Assembly: GCF_003342675.1 (NCBI RefSeq)
Contig: NZ_CP031148.1
Span: forward strand, 558,001 to 622,000
Length of the DNA stretch: 64,000 nt
Source of the DNA: Haloplanus rubicundus
GTDB lineage: Archaea; Halobacteriota; Halobacteria; Halobacteriales; Haloferacaceae
Direction of reading: 5' to 3'
The position numbers and the translations under genes are program-made. The notes beneath the pieces were generated by a model. The model did not search any database and was not told the origin of the DNA. It saw only the letters and a list, made by a program, of their open reading frames with translations. Below are positions 24,785 to 33,562 of the stretch, piece after piece (position 1 is the stretch's first letter; each line of letters starts with the position of its first letter).

Positions 24785-25288
24785 ATGGAAATTCACCGAT
24801 ACGAGAAGCTTTGGACGGCCGCTGCACTGCTGTTGATCGTCGGACTCATCGCGACGGTGACCTACGGTGCGCTCGGCCCGGGCGTGAAGATGGTCGACGA
24901 CTCCGGCGGCACTATCGACGCCGGATCGCTCGGCGACACCGAGTTCGGCGACCCCGGCGTGACGCAGGTGGGCGAGGATCAGTACGAGGTGCACGTGGTC
25001 GCCCGACAGTTCCTCTTCCAGCCCGGCACCGCCGAGCCAATCCGCGTGCCGGCCAACTCCGAGGTGACGTTCTACGTCACCAGCCCTGACGTGGTTCACG
25101 GGTTCGAGCTCGCGGGCACCAACGTCAACACCATGGTAATCCCCGGACAGGTCACGGAGGTGACCGTCCGGTTCGACGAGCCGGCACAGTACGGTATCGT
25201 CTGTCACGAGTACTGCGGCGCCGGCCATCACACCATGGCTGGACAGCTCGTGGTCGTCCCCGAGGACGAGTACGAAGGAGGTAGCTAA
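24785..25288 (+). CDS. cbaB: ba3-type cytochrome c oxidase subunit II (CuA)
   Basis: 167 aa. One N-terminal TM (~12-34) and a periplasm-side cupredoxin domain. CuA ligands: His in DVVHGFEL (~103) and CHEYCGAGHHTM (~137-148), giving C-x3-C-x3-H-x2-M as in subunit II of ba3 and aa3 oxidases. Its short length with a single TM is typical of ba3-type enzymes. The stop is one base before the subunit I start codon, so they are translationally coupled. Confidence 0.92.
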   Translation: MEIHRYEKLWTAAALLLIVGLIATVTYGALGPGVKMVDDSGGTIDAGSLGDTEFGDPGVTQVGEDQYEVHVVARQFLFQPGTAEPIRVPANSEVTFYVTSPDVVHGFELAGTNVNTMVIPGQVTEVTVRFDEPAQYGIVCHEYCGAGHHTMAGQLVVVPEDEYEGGS

Positions 25289-25289
25289 G

Positions 25290-26969
25290 ATGGCATACGT
25301 CGACGACTTTCCGACCGACGCACGCATCGTTCGCTGGAACATGGGGGTCGCCTTCCTCGCGCTCGGCATCGGCGGCCTCTTCGGGATGATCCAGGCGCTC
25401 CACCGCACCGGCGTCTTCCGTGGCTTCGTGAGTTCGGCCGACTACTACACGGTACTTACGGGCCACGGCGTCCTGCTCGCGCTGGTGTTCACCATCTTCG
25501 CGCTGTGTGGACTCTTCACCTGGGGCGTCACTCGGAGCCTCGACCGGCCGCTCCCGAACCCACGCTTCACGCTGACGTGGTTCGCCCTGATGCTCGTGGG
25601 CGCCCTCGCGGCCGCCGTCACGATTCTCGGCGGGCTGGTCCCCTCCATCCCGTTCAACGCCGACGTGCTCTACACGTTCTACGCGCCCATGCAGGCGCAC
25701 CCGGCCTTCTACGCCGGCCTCGCGCTGTTCATCGTCGGGACGTGGCTCGCCGGTCTCGACTGGTTCCGCGCGTACTGGCAGTGGCGCGGCGACAACCCCG
25801 GCGAACGCATCCCGCTCCAGACGTTCATGGTACTGGTGACGATGCTGATGTGGTACATCTCGTCGGCCGGCGTCGCGGTGGAGGTGCTCTTTTTCCTCCT
25901 GCCGTGGTCGCTCGGCCTGATCGAGAGCGTCGACCCGCTGCTCACCCGAACGCTGTTCTGGTACTTCGGTCACCCGGTCGTCTACTTCTGGCTCATGCCG
26001 GCCTACTTCATCTGGTACACCGTCCTGCCGAAGTTCTCCGGCGGCCGGCTGTTCAGCGACCCACTCGCCCGCGTCGTGTTCGTCCTCTTCCTCCTGCTCT
26101 CGACGCCGGTCGGCTTCCACCACCAGTACGTCGACCCTGGCATCCCCGAGGGCTTCAAGTTCATCGCGATGACGAACACGATGTTCCTCCTCCTGCCCAG
26201 TCTGCTCACCGCCTTCACCGTCGTCGCCAGTATGGAACACGGCGCCAGACAGCGGGGCGGTGAGGGACGACTCGGCTGGCTTCGGAAACTCCCGTGGGAC
26301 GAACCGGCCTTCGCCGGCTGTGCACTCGCCGGCCTCATGTTCGCCGCCGGCGGCTTCTCCGGCATGATCAACGCGGGCATGAACATCAACTACCTCATCC
26401 ACAACACGCTGTGGGTGCCGGGTCACTTCCACCTCACCGTCGGCACCGCGTCGACGCTTACCTTCATGGCCGCCGGCTACTGGCTGTTTCCGCAGATCAC
26501 CGGCAACCGCCTGCGCTTCCGGTCGCTCGCGACGGTCCAGCCTTACGTCTGGTTCATCGGCATGACGCTGATGTCGAACGCGATGCACCGCGCCGGCCTC
26601 GCGGGCATCCCGCGCCGAACCGCCGAACCACAGTACGACGCCGTGACGTTCCAGGGCGTCGTCGGTGGCGTGAGCGAGATGCGCCTCCAGATCGCCATCG
26701 GCGGTACGATCCTCTTCCTGGGGCTCGTGCTCTTCCTGATCGTCATCTTCGGGACGTGGTTCGGCGGCAGCGGGAACGACTCCCTGCGGGTCAACGGCCG
26801 GATTCCGGCGCCGCTCTCCGGCCCCGAACACAGCCCGAAGATCCTCGACAACCTGAAGCTCTGGACGGCGGTCGCCATCGTGCTGATCGTCCTCGCCTAC
26901 GGTCTGCCGCTGTCGGCGATGGTCGCCGACGGCCTGTTCGCTCCGGGTAGCCCGCCGATCCCCGTCTAA
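25290..26969 (+). CDS. cbaA: ba3-type cytochrome c oxidase subunit I
   Basis: 559 aa, 12-13 membrane helices. Haem a/b ligand His in TVLTGHGVLLALVF; CuB/active-site region FGHPVVYFWLMPAYFIWY (HP-x-VY), the His pair STPVGFHHQYVDPG, and haem ligands in PGHFHLTVGTAS. Lacks the subunit-I-III fusion and D-channel-type spacing of the aa3 enzyme later in the window, consistent with the B-type oxidase family. It reduces O2 with electrons from halocyanin via CuA while pumping protons. Confidence 0.93.
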   Translation: MAYVDDFPTDARIVRWNMGVAFLALGIGGLFGMIQALHRTGVFRGFVSSADYYTVLTGHGVLLALVFTIFALCGLFTWGVTRSLDRPLPNPRFTLTWFALMLVGALAAAVTILGGLVPSIPFNADVLYTFYAPMQAHPAFYAGLALFIVGTWLAGLDWFRAYWQWRGDNPGERIPLQTFMVLVTMLMWYISSAGVAVEVLFFLLPWSLGLIESVDPLLTRTLFWYFGHPVVYFWLMPAYFIWYTVLPKFSGGRLFSDPLARVVFVLFLLLSTPVGFHHQYVDPGIPEGFKFIAMTNTMFLLLPSLLTAFTVVASMEHGARQRGGEGRLGWLRKLPWDEPAFAGCALAGLMFAAGGFSGMINAGMNINYLIHNTLWVPGHFHLTVGTASTLTFMAAGYWLFPQITGNRLRFRSLATVQPYVWFIGMTLMSNAMHRAGLAGIPRRTAEPQYDAVTFQGVVGGVSEMRLQIAIGGTILFLGLVLFLIVIFGTWFGGSGNDSLRVNGRIPAPLSGPEHSPKILDNLKLWTAVAIVLIVLAYGLPLSAMVADGLFAPGSPPIPV

Positions 26970-26986
26970 CCGCTCTCCTCCTATTC

Positions 26987-27595
26987 GTGACTGACGCACC
27001 CAACGACCCCACGAACACGGCCGATACGCCCGCCGACAGCGACGGCGACACCCCCGGCGGCATCTCGAAACGGACGCTGATTCGCCTCCTGGTCGGGTTC
27101 GGCATCGGCATCCCCATCCTCATCGAGGCGATCACCTTCCTCGGCTTGCTCGATCAGCAGTTCGGCGGCGGAGGTGGCGACGACGCCGGTTCCGGGTCGA
27201 CCGCCACCGAAACTCCCACCTCGGCCGTCGGCGTCGGCGACGACCTCCTCCCGGAGACGGAGCGCTCCGAGACGCTCGCTTCGGCCGTCCTCCGCGAGAC
27301 CGGCGGCGACCGCTGGCCCCTCTCGCTCACCGTCGAGGTGCACAACGCCGGCGACACCGACTACGAGTTCCAACTCCTCTCGGTCCACCTCGACGACGGG
27401 CGGACCGTGAGCGGGCGGACGAGCACCGACCGCCTCGCCCCCGGCGAGACCCGAACCATCACCGGCGAGTGGTCGATTCCCGCCGGGTCGACGCCACGCG
27501 CCGTCGACGTCGTCGCTCTCGTCTACGCCGACGGCTCGGTCGAGACGGTCGAGCGCCGCGTCGACCTGGCGAAGATCCCCGTCCGCGGCGGCTAA
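26987..27595 (+). CDS. Membrane-anchored protein with an FxLYD-like beta domain
   Basis: 202 aa from a GTG start. Acidic Asp/Thr/Pro-rich N-terminus, one TM (~27-52: TLIRLLVGFGIGIPILIEAITFL), a Gly/Ser-rich linker, then an exported beta domain ~95-200 with LTVEVHNAGDTDYEFQLLSVHLDDGRTV and DVVALVYADG (FxLYD/immunoglobulin-like pattern). It begins 17 bp after the oxidase subunit I gene, suggesting a role in the same operon. It is conserved near haloarchaeal ba3 loci to my knowledge, but function is unknown. Confidence 0.6.
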   Translation: MTDAPNDPTNTADTPADSDGDTPGGISKRTLIRLLVGFGIGIPILIEAITFLGLLDQQFGGGGGDDAGSGSTATETPTSAVGVGDDLLPETERSETLASAVLRETGGDRWPLSLTVEVHNAGDTDYEFQLLSVHLDDGRTVSGRTSTDRLAPGETRTITGEWSIPAGSTPRAVDVVALVYADGSVETVERRVDLAKIPVRGG

Positions 27596-28233
27596 TCTCC
27601 CGCCGCGTCGCCGAACGCCGTGGGCTTCCAGCGGAGGGTGCCACAAACCGCGTCCCACTCGTCGCGCTCCCGGAGCCGATAGCGGGCGAACGGTGCGTTT
27701 CTGATCAGTTCGAGTTCGGCGAGCCTGAGCCGGACGGCCCAGCGAAGCGCCGTCCACTCGCGTCGCTCGCGACCGTCCTCGACGGCCCCGTCCGTCGGCT
27801 CGAAGTGGATGTAGGCGTCGCCGTCCTCGAAACCCGTCACTGTACCGTGCTGGAAGCGGAGCCACCGCTCGTACGTCTCGAACGGCACCGTCTCGGTCGG
27901 CTCGGCCTCCCGCGAGAACAGCGATTTGAACCGCATATCCGGCTCGTCGCCACCCCACCGGTAGCCCCGGGCGGTCAGTTTGATCGTCCCCGCGCGGTCG
28001 ACGGCGCAGTTGAACTGGATGCGGGCGTAGCCGTCGCCGCCGGTCCGTTCGTTCGGATCGGTCGCCATTGGCGTCAGGTACGCGCCGTCCGTGTACTGGA
28101 CGGGATACCGGGTCGAGAGCGCCCGCTCGAAGACCGGCACGGCGGGCGACGTGGCTGGGGGGTCGTCGTCGTCGTTGTCGGTGGCCCCCCACGCACCCGC
28201 AGCCGTCTCCTTCGGATCGACCCAGACTCTCAT
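27592..28233 (-). CDS. Conserved haloarchaeal protein, unrecognised
   Basis: 213 aa, no signal or TM. Contains RIQFNCAVDRAGTIKLTARGYRW and WLRFQHGTVTGFEDGDAYIHFEP, suggesting mostly beta structure, and ends with CGTLRWKPTAFGDAAGD. No catalytic motif recognised. Its stop overlaps the stop of the preceding convergent gene by four bases. Coding character is good (Asp/Glu-rich, low Lys), so it is a real gene of unknown role. Confidence 0.55.
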   Translation of the reverse strand: MRVWVDPKETAAGAWGATDNDDDDPPATSPAVPVFERALSTRYPVQYTDGAYLTPMATDPNERTGGDGYARIQFNCAVDRAGTIKLTARGYRWGGDEPDMRFKSLFSREAEPTETVPFETYERWLRFQHGTVTGFEDGDAYIHFEPTDGAVEDGRERREWTALRWAVRLRLAELELIRNAPFARYRLRERDEWDAVCGTLRWKPTAFGDAAGD

Positions 28234-28344
28234 CTCTGGGGATACGTAGGGTGACGGAAAAACCGTTCCGGAGGTGTGGGGTGCCCGGAGAAGCCGTGGA
28301 CGGCTCGGTGCCGTCGTGGACTCGCCGGACCGCGTGGCGAGTTC

Positions 28345-29211
28345 TCAGTACCGCGACGGCATGTACGCCATGCCGAGCAGCATGATGGCTGCCGAGAAGC
28401 TGACGATGGAGACGCCCCAGAGGCCGTTGACGTGATCGTGGTACGTGTCGATTTCGTTCGTCTGTTGCTGATAGACCCCGTAGTCGCTCTCGAGGACGAG
28501 CGTGCTGTTGTCGGGGAAGTACGCGAAGTACTGCTGGCCGTTCACCGTGACGTTCGCTTCGTTACCCACGCTGACGGTGTTGGTCTGCGGGGCGGTCCAC
28601 GCGAGCGTCGCGCCCTCGCCCGTCACGTCGGCGACGGTGGTCGTGTTGCCCTGGAACTGGAGGCTGTCGCCCTCGGCGTAGTTCGTCGAGGCCGGCGTCG
28701 GGAAGTACTCGCTCGCGGGCGTCAGCGTCCGGCCGTCACCGTCCTGCCGGACGACGTACTCCGTGCCGTTCACCGTGACCGTCTCGTCCTCGACGGCCGC
28801 ATCCTCCTGCAGGATGGCCGTGCGGTTTATCTCCTCGATCAGCCGGAACGACGCCGGGTCGTCGGCGTCCTCGACGAGGACGCGGTAGGTCTCGTTTTGA
28901 TACGTGACCGTGGCGTTGTGTTCCCACGTCTGCGTGTAGCGAGCCGTGTCGTTGGTCCAACTGAGTTCGCCCGAGCGGGTGACGCTCGCGCCGCCACCGC
29001 CGTGGCCGCCGCCGCCGCCGGAGGTTTCGGCCGAAATCGTCGAGACGGTGTACTGTCGGTCGTCGACCGAGAACTGATCGCCTTGGGAGAGCCTGTGATC
29101 GGGGTTGTCGAACTCGACCGTCGGCGCGGTGGCCGTGGCGATGACCGAGTACGACGCCGCGCCGAGCACGATGAAGAACGCGACGTAGATGGCCGCAGCG
29201 CGTCGTTGCAT
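28345..29211 (-). CDS. Exported membrane-anchored beta-rich protein, unrecognised
   Basis: 288 aa. N-terminal TM/signal anchor (~6-27), a large extracellular Thr/Asn/Gln-rich region with many N-x-T sequons (for example WTNDTARY, EHNATVTYQNETY, FPDNSTL), and a C-terminal TM (~258-283). A Gly-rich patch (GGGGGHGGGG) lies at ~66-75. It could be a surface protein with glycosylation. No known family recognised. Confidence 0.58.
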   Translation of the reverse strand: MQRRAAAIYVAFFIVLGAASYSVIATATAPTVEFDNPDHRLSQGDQFSVDDRQYTVSTISAETSGGGGGHGGGGASVTRSGELSWTNDTARYTQTWEHNATVTYQNETYRVLVEDADDPASFRLIEEINRTAILQEDAAVEDETVTVNGTEYVVRQDGDGRTLTPASEYFPTPASTNYAEGDSLQFQGNTTTVADVTGEGATLAWTAPQTNTVSVGNEANVTVNGQQYFAYFPDNSTLVLESDYGVYQQQTNEIDTYHDHVNGLWGVSIVSFSAAIMLLGMAYMPSRY

Positions 29212-29305
29212 ACGTCGGATCTAGTCCACCCGGCGTATAACGATTACTAACTCGCGTTCGACCCGACTCGGGGGCGTCGCCGATCGCTCGCCCGCGTAGC
29301 GACCC

Positions 29306-29521
29306 TCACTCGTCGAGCGCCTTGACGAGTTGGAGAGCCTGTCGGAGGTGAAACTGCGTCTGTGACGACTCCGCGGCGTCGAGCGCCGCCGTCAACTGGC
29401 GCTCGATGGCCTCGCTCGTCGAGGCAATCGTCGGACTCGCGTCGGTGTCGACCCCTCGGTTCCCCCCTCGATCGGATCGCGGTCCGGAGCGCATAGCTTC
29501 CCGTTCGCCGTCATCACCCAT
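29306..29521 (-). CDS. Small conserved haloarchaeal helical protein
   Basis: 71 aa from the ATG giving MGDDGEREAM. The C-terminal part ERQLTAALDAAESSQTQFHLRQALQLVKALDE is the recognisable piece: similar short proteins in haloarchaea carry F-H-(L/V)-RQALQL. Probably a cytosolic helical protein. Function unknown. In-frame sequence up to 29536 is not needed. Confidence 0.6.
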   Translation of the reverse strand: MGDDGEREAMRSGPRSDRGGNRGVDTDASPTIASTSEAIERQLTAALDAAESSQTQFHLRQALQLVKALDE

Positions 29522-29700
29522 AGGTATCGGGACCATACTGCCCCTCCAGCCTCGTTTGAACCCGCCGTGACTGCGCTCCCGAAACTGTCAAAATACCGGT
29601 CTTTGGGGGACTAAAACCCCGAGAAAGGAGTGCTTACCGCGGTCGTTCGCCCGTGCGTTCGACCCAAACGCTCTACCCGTCGCTTCCCGTACACCAGATC

Positions 29701-31134
29701 GTGACACGCACGGGCGAACGACACGCGACGCGCCGGCCGCGGACGAGCGGCACCGACGGACGCCGGGGGTTCCTCCGGTGGGCGGGTGGCGCCCTCCTCG
29801 CGGGCCTCGCGGGCTGTGGGGGGGCGGACGGCGACGGCGAGGTGCCTGCCCCGACGGGGACGGATACGGGGACGCCGACGGCCACCCCCGACAGACCTGG
29901 GATCGGCACCGTCGCCGTCGCCGACGGTTTCACCGCCCCGACCGACGTGGCGTTCCCGCCGAGGGTCGACCGCGGATTCGTCGCCGACCAGCCCGGCTCC
30001 GTCTACGCGACCGACCGTCCGGACGAACCGTTTCTCGACCTCACCGACCGCGTCGTCGACCTTCGATCCGGCCCCGACGAACGGGGGCTGCTCGGCCTCG
30101 CCCCCCACCCCGACTTCGCGTCAAACGGCCGGCTGTTCGTCCGCTACAGCGCGCCCACCCGCTCGTCGACGCCGTCGGGGTACTCGCATACGTTCGTCCT
30201 CAGCGAGTTCACCGTCGACCCGACCGCCGAGCGCGCGTCGGCGGACGAACGGATCGTCCTCGAAATCCCGCAGCCCCAGCCCAACCACAACGCCGGCTCG
30301 CTCGCGTTCGGCCCCGACGGCCACCTGTTCGTCGGCGTCGGCGACGGCGGCGGCGCCGGCGACGTGGGGCGCGGGCACGCCGAGGACTGGTACGAACGCA
30401 TCCGCGGCGGCAACGGGCAGGACCTCACCGAGAACCTGCTGGGGAGCATCCTTCGGCTCGACGTCTCACCGGCCGAGGGCTACGCCGTCCCCGACGACAA
30501 CCCCCTCGTGGGGGCGGACGGACTGGACGAGCAGTGGGCGTGGGGGTTTCGCAACCCGTGGCGCTTCTCGGTCGACAGCGAGGAACGACGTTCCTCGGGC
30601 AGTCGGTCGGCTGCCGACGACGGCGTCGCCCTCCTCGTCGCCGACGTGGGACAGGCGCGCTACGAGGAGGTGAGCCGCGTCGAGGCGGGCGAGAACTACG
30701 GGTGGAACGTCCACGAGGGGACGAGCTGTTTCGACCCCGCGGCGCCGAGCGAGGAGCCGGCGGGCTGTCCGAGCCACACGCTCGCGGGCCAGCAGCTCCG
30801 CGACCCGGTGATCGAGTATCCGCATCCCGGGGTCGAAGACGACCCGACGGCGACGGGCATCGCCGTCGTCGGCGGCTACCGCTACGACGGACCCCTCGCG
30901 GAGTTCGACGGGCGGTACGTCTTCGCGGACTGGCGGGCTGACGGTCGGCTGTTCGTGGCCGAGCCGACCGACGAGGGGCTGTGGCCGATGTCGACCGTGC
31001 CGATCCGCGGCGAGTCGGCCGTCCCCTTCGTCCGCGCGTTCGGGCGCGACCCGGAGGGCCGCCTCTACGTTCTGACGACCCGGCGCGGGGGCGTAGAGGG
31101 GTCGACCGGCGCGCTCCACCGACTCGTCGAGTAA
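29701..31134 (+). CDS. PQQ-dependent sugar dehydrogenase-like Tat lipoprotein
   Basis: 477 aa from a GTG at 29701; another GTG at 29653 would add 16 residues. The N-terminus has twin Arg (DGRRGFLRWAGG) and a lipobox LAGC, then a Gly/Asp/Thr-rich linker. The rest is a six-bladed propeller of the soluble glucose dehydrogenase/Yli-type: GLLGLAPHPDF, HNAGSLAFGPDGHLFVGVGDGG, ENLLGSILRLDV and WGFRNPWRFSVD. It would oxidise sugars outside the cell and pass electrons to quinone or halocyanin. A hairpin module interrupts a loop (EERRSSGSRSAADD). PQQ use is inferred from family. Confidence 0.83.
   Translation: MTRTGERHATRRPRTSGTDGRRGFLRWAGGALLAGLAGCGGADGDGEVPAPTGTDTGTPTATPDRPGIGTVAVADGFTAPTDVAFPPRVDRGFVADQPGSVYATDRPDEPFLDLTDRVVDLRSGPDERGLLGLAPHPDFASNGRLFVRYSAPTRSSTPSGYSHTFVLSEFTVDPTAERASADERIVLEIPQPQPNHNAGSLAFGPDGHLFVGVGDGGGAGDVGRGHAEDWYERIRGGNGQDLTENLLGSILRLDVSPAEGYAVPDDNPLVGADGLDEQWAWGFRNPWRFSVDSEERRSSGSRSAADDGVALLVADVGQARYEEVSRVEAGENYGWNVHEGTSCFDPAAPSEEPAGCPSHTLAGQQLRDPVIEYPHPGVEDDPTATGIAVVGGYRYDGPLAEFDGRYVFADWRADGRLFVAEPTDEGLWPMSTVPIRGESAVPFVRAFGRDPEGRLYVLTTRRGGVEGSTGALHRLVE
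30580..30618 (+). repeat. In-frame double-hairpin module in the sugar dehydrogenase gene
   Basis: HP1 gaggaac-gac-gttcctc (30580-30596) followed by gggca and a decayed HP2 gtcggtc-ggc-tgccgac (30602-30618). HP1 and the spacer match the DUF5787 copy at 18252-18273 except for the loop. Coded protein SEERRSSGSRSAADDG. Confidence 0.75.
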
Positions 31135-31174
31135 TGTAAATCCTTGAGCCGATGCCCGGCGTCCCGCACCGACC

Positions 31175-31197
31175 GACAGGTTTTGTACCGACCTGTC
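31175..31197. promoter_or_regulatory. Palindrome upstream of hemH, candidate operator
   Basis: Inverted repeat gacaggt (31175-31181) and acctgtc (31191-31197) separated by nine bases, ending 14 bp before the hemH ATG. The position near the transcript start fits a repressor site, for example for iron or haem control. The regulator is unknown. Confidence 0.4.
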
Positions 31198-31211
31198 CCT
31201 AGGCCAGTCGT

Positions 31212-32264
31212 ATGACCACCGGCATCGTGTTACTCAACTTCGGCGAGCCGTCGGAACCGGACCGTGACGTCGTCGTCGACTACCTGGAACGCATCTTCTT
31301 CGCCAACATGGACATCGAGGGGAAGGAGACGACGGAGAAGGAGGCACGGGCACGCGCGAGCAAACTGGCCCAGCGTCGCGCCCCCGGCCTGATGGAGGAG
31401 TACGAGGACATCGGCGGGTCGCCGCTCTACGACCACGCCACCACGCAGGCGTCGATGCTCGCGGCCGAACTCGACCGCCGCGGCTACGACGTGAACACCT
31501 ACTACGGGATGCAGTACACCGAGCCGTTCATCACCGACGCCGTGGAGCAGGCCCGCGCGGACGGCGTCGACCACCTGGTCGGCCTCCCCATCTACCCGCT
31601 CTGTGGCCCGTCGACCAACGTCCAGTCGCTGGACGAACTCGACGCGGCGCTCGACGAGGTGGGGTGGGACGTGCCCGTCGACGGCCTGACCGGCTGGCAC
31701 AAACACCCCGGCTACACCCGGTGTCGCATCGACAACATCCGCGCGTTCCTCGACGAGAACGACCTCTCGCTCGGGGACGGGACGCAACTCGTCTTCTCCG
31801 CCCACGGGACGCCCCAGTACTACCTCGACGAGGGGAGCCGGTACGAGGAGTACGTCGAGGAGTTCTGTGGCGTCGTCGCGACGGCACTCGACGCGCCGGA
31901 CTACGCGCTCGGCTACCAGAACCACGAGAACCGGGACGTGGAGTGGACCGAACCCGACGTGGAGGAGGTCATCGAGAACGTCGAGGCCGACCGGGTCGTC
32001 GTCGAACCGGTCAGCTTCATGCACGAACAGAGCGAGACGCTCTCGGAACTCGACGTGGAGCTCCGGGAGGAGGCCGAGGCGGAGGGGCTGGACTTCTACC
32101 GTGTCCCCATCCCGTACGACGACGAGCGGTTCGTCGGCGCGCTCGCGGACCTCGTGGAGCCGTTCGTCGCGGGCTACGACCCCTCCTACGCCGGCCTCCA
32201 GCAGTGCAAATGTCGGGACGTGCCGGGGACGATGTGTCTGAACGCCGCCCACCACGACGAATGA
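31212..32264 (+). CDS. hemH: Ferrochelatase (HemH/CpfC)
   Basis: 350 aa. Family motifs: GIVLLNFGEPS at the N-terminus, GMQYTEPFI, LPIYPLCGPST (family P-Y-S), the catalytic His in VFSAHGTPQYY, and Glu in PVSFMHEQSETLSELD (family SEHxET). A C-terminal motif QQCKCRDVPGTMC has three Cys and could carry an Fe-S cluster as in some ferrochelatases. It inserts Fe2+ into protoporphyrin or, if the coproporphyrin route operates, coproporphyrin III. The ATGA overlap with the next gene indicates cotranslation with hemG. Confidence 0.93.
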   Translation: MTTGIVLLNFGEPSEPDRDVVVDYLERIFFANMDIEGKETTEKEARARASKLAQRRAPGLMEEYEDIGGSPLYDHATTQASMLAAELDRRGYDVNTYYGMQYTEPFITDAVEQARADGVDHLVGLPIYPLCGPSTNVQSLDELDAALDEVGWDVPVDGLTGWHKHPGYTRCRIDNIRAFLDENDLSLGDGTQLVFSAHGTPQYYLDEGSRYEEYVEEFCGVVATALDAPDYALGYQNHENRDVEWTEPDVEEVIENVEADRVVVEPVSFMHEQSETLSELDVELREEAEAEGLDFYRVPIPYDDERFVGALADLVEPFVAGYDPSYAGLQQCKCRDVPGTMCLNAAHHDE

Positions 32265-33562
32265 CGGTCGGCATCGTCGGCGCCGGCATCACCGGCCTCG
32301 CGCTCGCCCACTACCTCGGGGAGCGCGGCGTCGACTCGGTGGCCTTCGAGGCGGCGTCCGATCCCGGCGGCGTCATCGAATCGGCGCGCGTCGACGGGCG
32401 CGTCCTCGAACACGGTCCCCAGCGCACGCGGCTGACTCCCGAAATCGAGGCGCTGGTCGACGACTGCGGGCTCCGGAGCGACCTCCGGACCGCCGACACC
32501 GACCTCCCGCTGTACGTCTACGTCGACGGCCGGCTCCGTCGGGTCCCGTTCTCACCCCGCGAGTTCCTGTCGACCGACCTGCTCTCCGTCCGGGGGAAGG
32601 TGCGGATGCTCGTGGAGCCGCTGACCGAGGGTGCCCGCGACGACGAGACGGCCGCCGACTACTTTGTTCGGAAGTTCGGTCCCGAGGCGTATCAGAACCT
32701 CGTCGAACCGCTGTTCGGCGGCATCTACGGCTCGGACCCCGCGGAGATGCCGGGGAAGTACGCCCTGCGGACGGTGAAGAAGATGGAACGCTCGGGCAGC
32801 CTGCTCCGGGCGGCGGTCAACCGCCGACTGGAAGGGAAGGAGCGCCAGCCTCCCGTCTCCTTCGACGACGGCATGGCCCAACTCCCGCGCGCGCTCTACG
32901 AGCACAACGCCGACCGGGTGGCACTGGAGACGGCGGTGGACCGGATCGTCCCCGAGGGGACGGGGTACCGACTGGAGACCGGGGACGGGAGCCACCGCGT
33001 CGACCACGTCGTCGTCACCGCGCGCGCCGACGTGGCGGCCGGCTTGCTGGCCGACGTCGACAGAGGGAGCGCCCGCGCGCTCCGTCGGCTCTACTACAAC
33101 CCGCTCGCGTACGTCCACCTCTACTCCGCGGCCGACCCCGACGGCTACGGCTACCAGGTGCGCCACGACGAACCGCTCCGGACGCTCGGCGTGACGTGGA
33201 ACGCGAGCCTGTTCGACCGCGACGGCGTCTACACCTGCTTCCTCGGCGGCATGGAGAATCCGGGGCTGGTCGACCGGCCGGAGCGGGAACTCGGCCGCAT
33301 CGCCCGCGAGGAGTTCGAGGCAGTGATGGGTGCCGAGGCCGACGTACTGAGCGTCACGCGCCACCCGCGGGGCATCCCCGCCTACGACGGGTCGTGGACG
33401 GCGATGGAGGACGTGGACCTCCCCGACGGGGTCACGCTCGCCTCGAACTACGCCGGGCGGATGGGCGTCCCGGCGCGGGTGCGGGAGGCGAAACGGCTGG
33501 CCGAGCGCTTCGCAGACGACGGCGTGGACGCCGACGCCGGCCGCGCCGAGGCTACCGGCTGA
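32261..33562 (+). CDS. hemG: FAD-dependent (copro)protoporphyrinogen oxidase, HemG/HemY type
   Basis: 433 aa from the ATG overlapping the hemH stop. N-terminal dinucleotide motif VGIVGAGITGLALAHYL (GxGxxG). Family signatures: LEHGPQRTRLTPE, YFVRKFGPEAYQNLVEPLFGGIYGSDP and the C-terminal TLASNYAGRMGVPARVREAK. This is the HemY-type oxidase (O2-linked flavoenzyme) rather than the HemJ or menaquinone HemG of enterics. It sits directly after hemH, as the preceding pathway step. The 3' end overlaps convergent hemE by 11 bp. Confidence 0.92.
   Translation: MTVGIVGAGITGLALAHYLGERGVDSVAFEAASDPGGVIESARVDGRVLEHGPQRTRLTPEIEALVDDCGLRSDLRTADTDLPLYVYVDGRLRRVPFSPREFLSTDLLSVRGKVRMLVEPLTEGARDDETAADYFVRKFGPEAYQNLVEPLFGGIYGSDPAEMPGKYALRTVKKMERSGSLLRAAVNRRLEGKERQPPVSFDDGMAQLPRALYEHNADRVALETAVDRIVPEGTGYRLETGDGSHRVDHVVVTARADVAAGLLADVDRGSARALRRLYYNPLAYVHLYSAADPDGYGYQVRHDEPLRTLGVTWNASLFDRDGVYTCFLGGMENPGLVDRPERELGRIAREEFEAVMGAEADVLSVTRHPRGIPAYDGSWTAMEDVDLPDGVTLASNYAGRMGVPARVREAKRLAERFADDGVDADAGRAEATG

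Noticed and set aside
25152-26999. 615-codon minus-strand frame opposite cbaA
   Set aside because: Low-complexity charged product; the plus-strand oxidase subunit explains the region.
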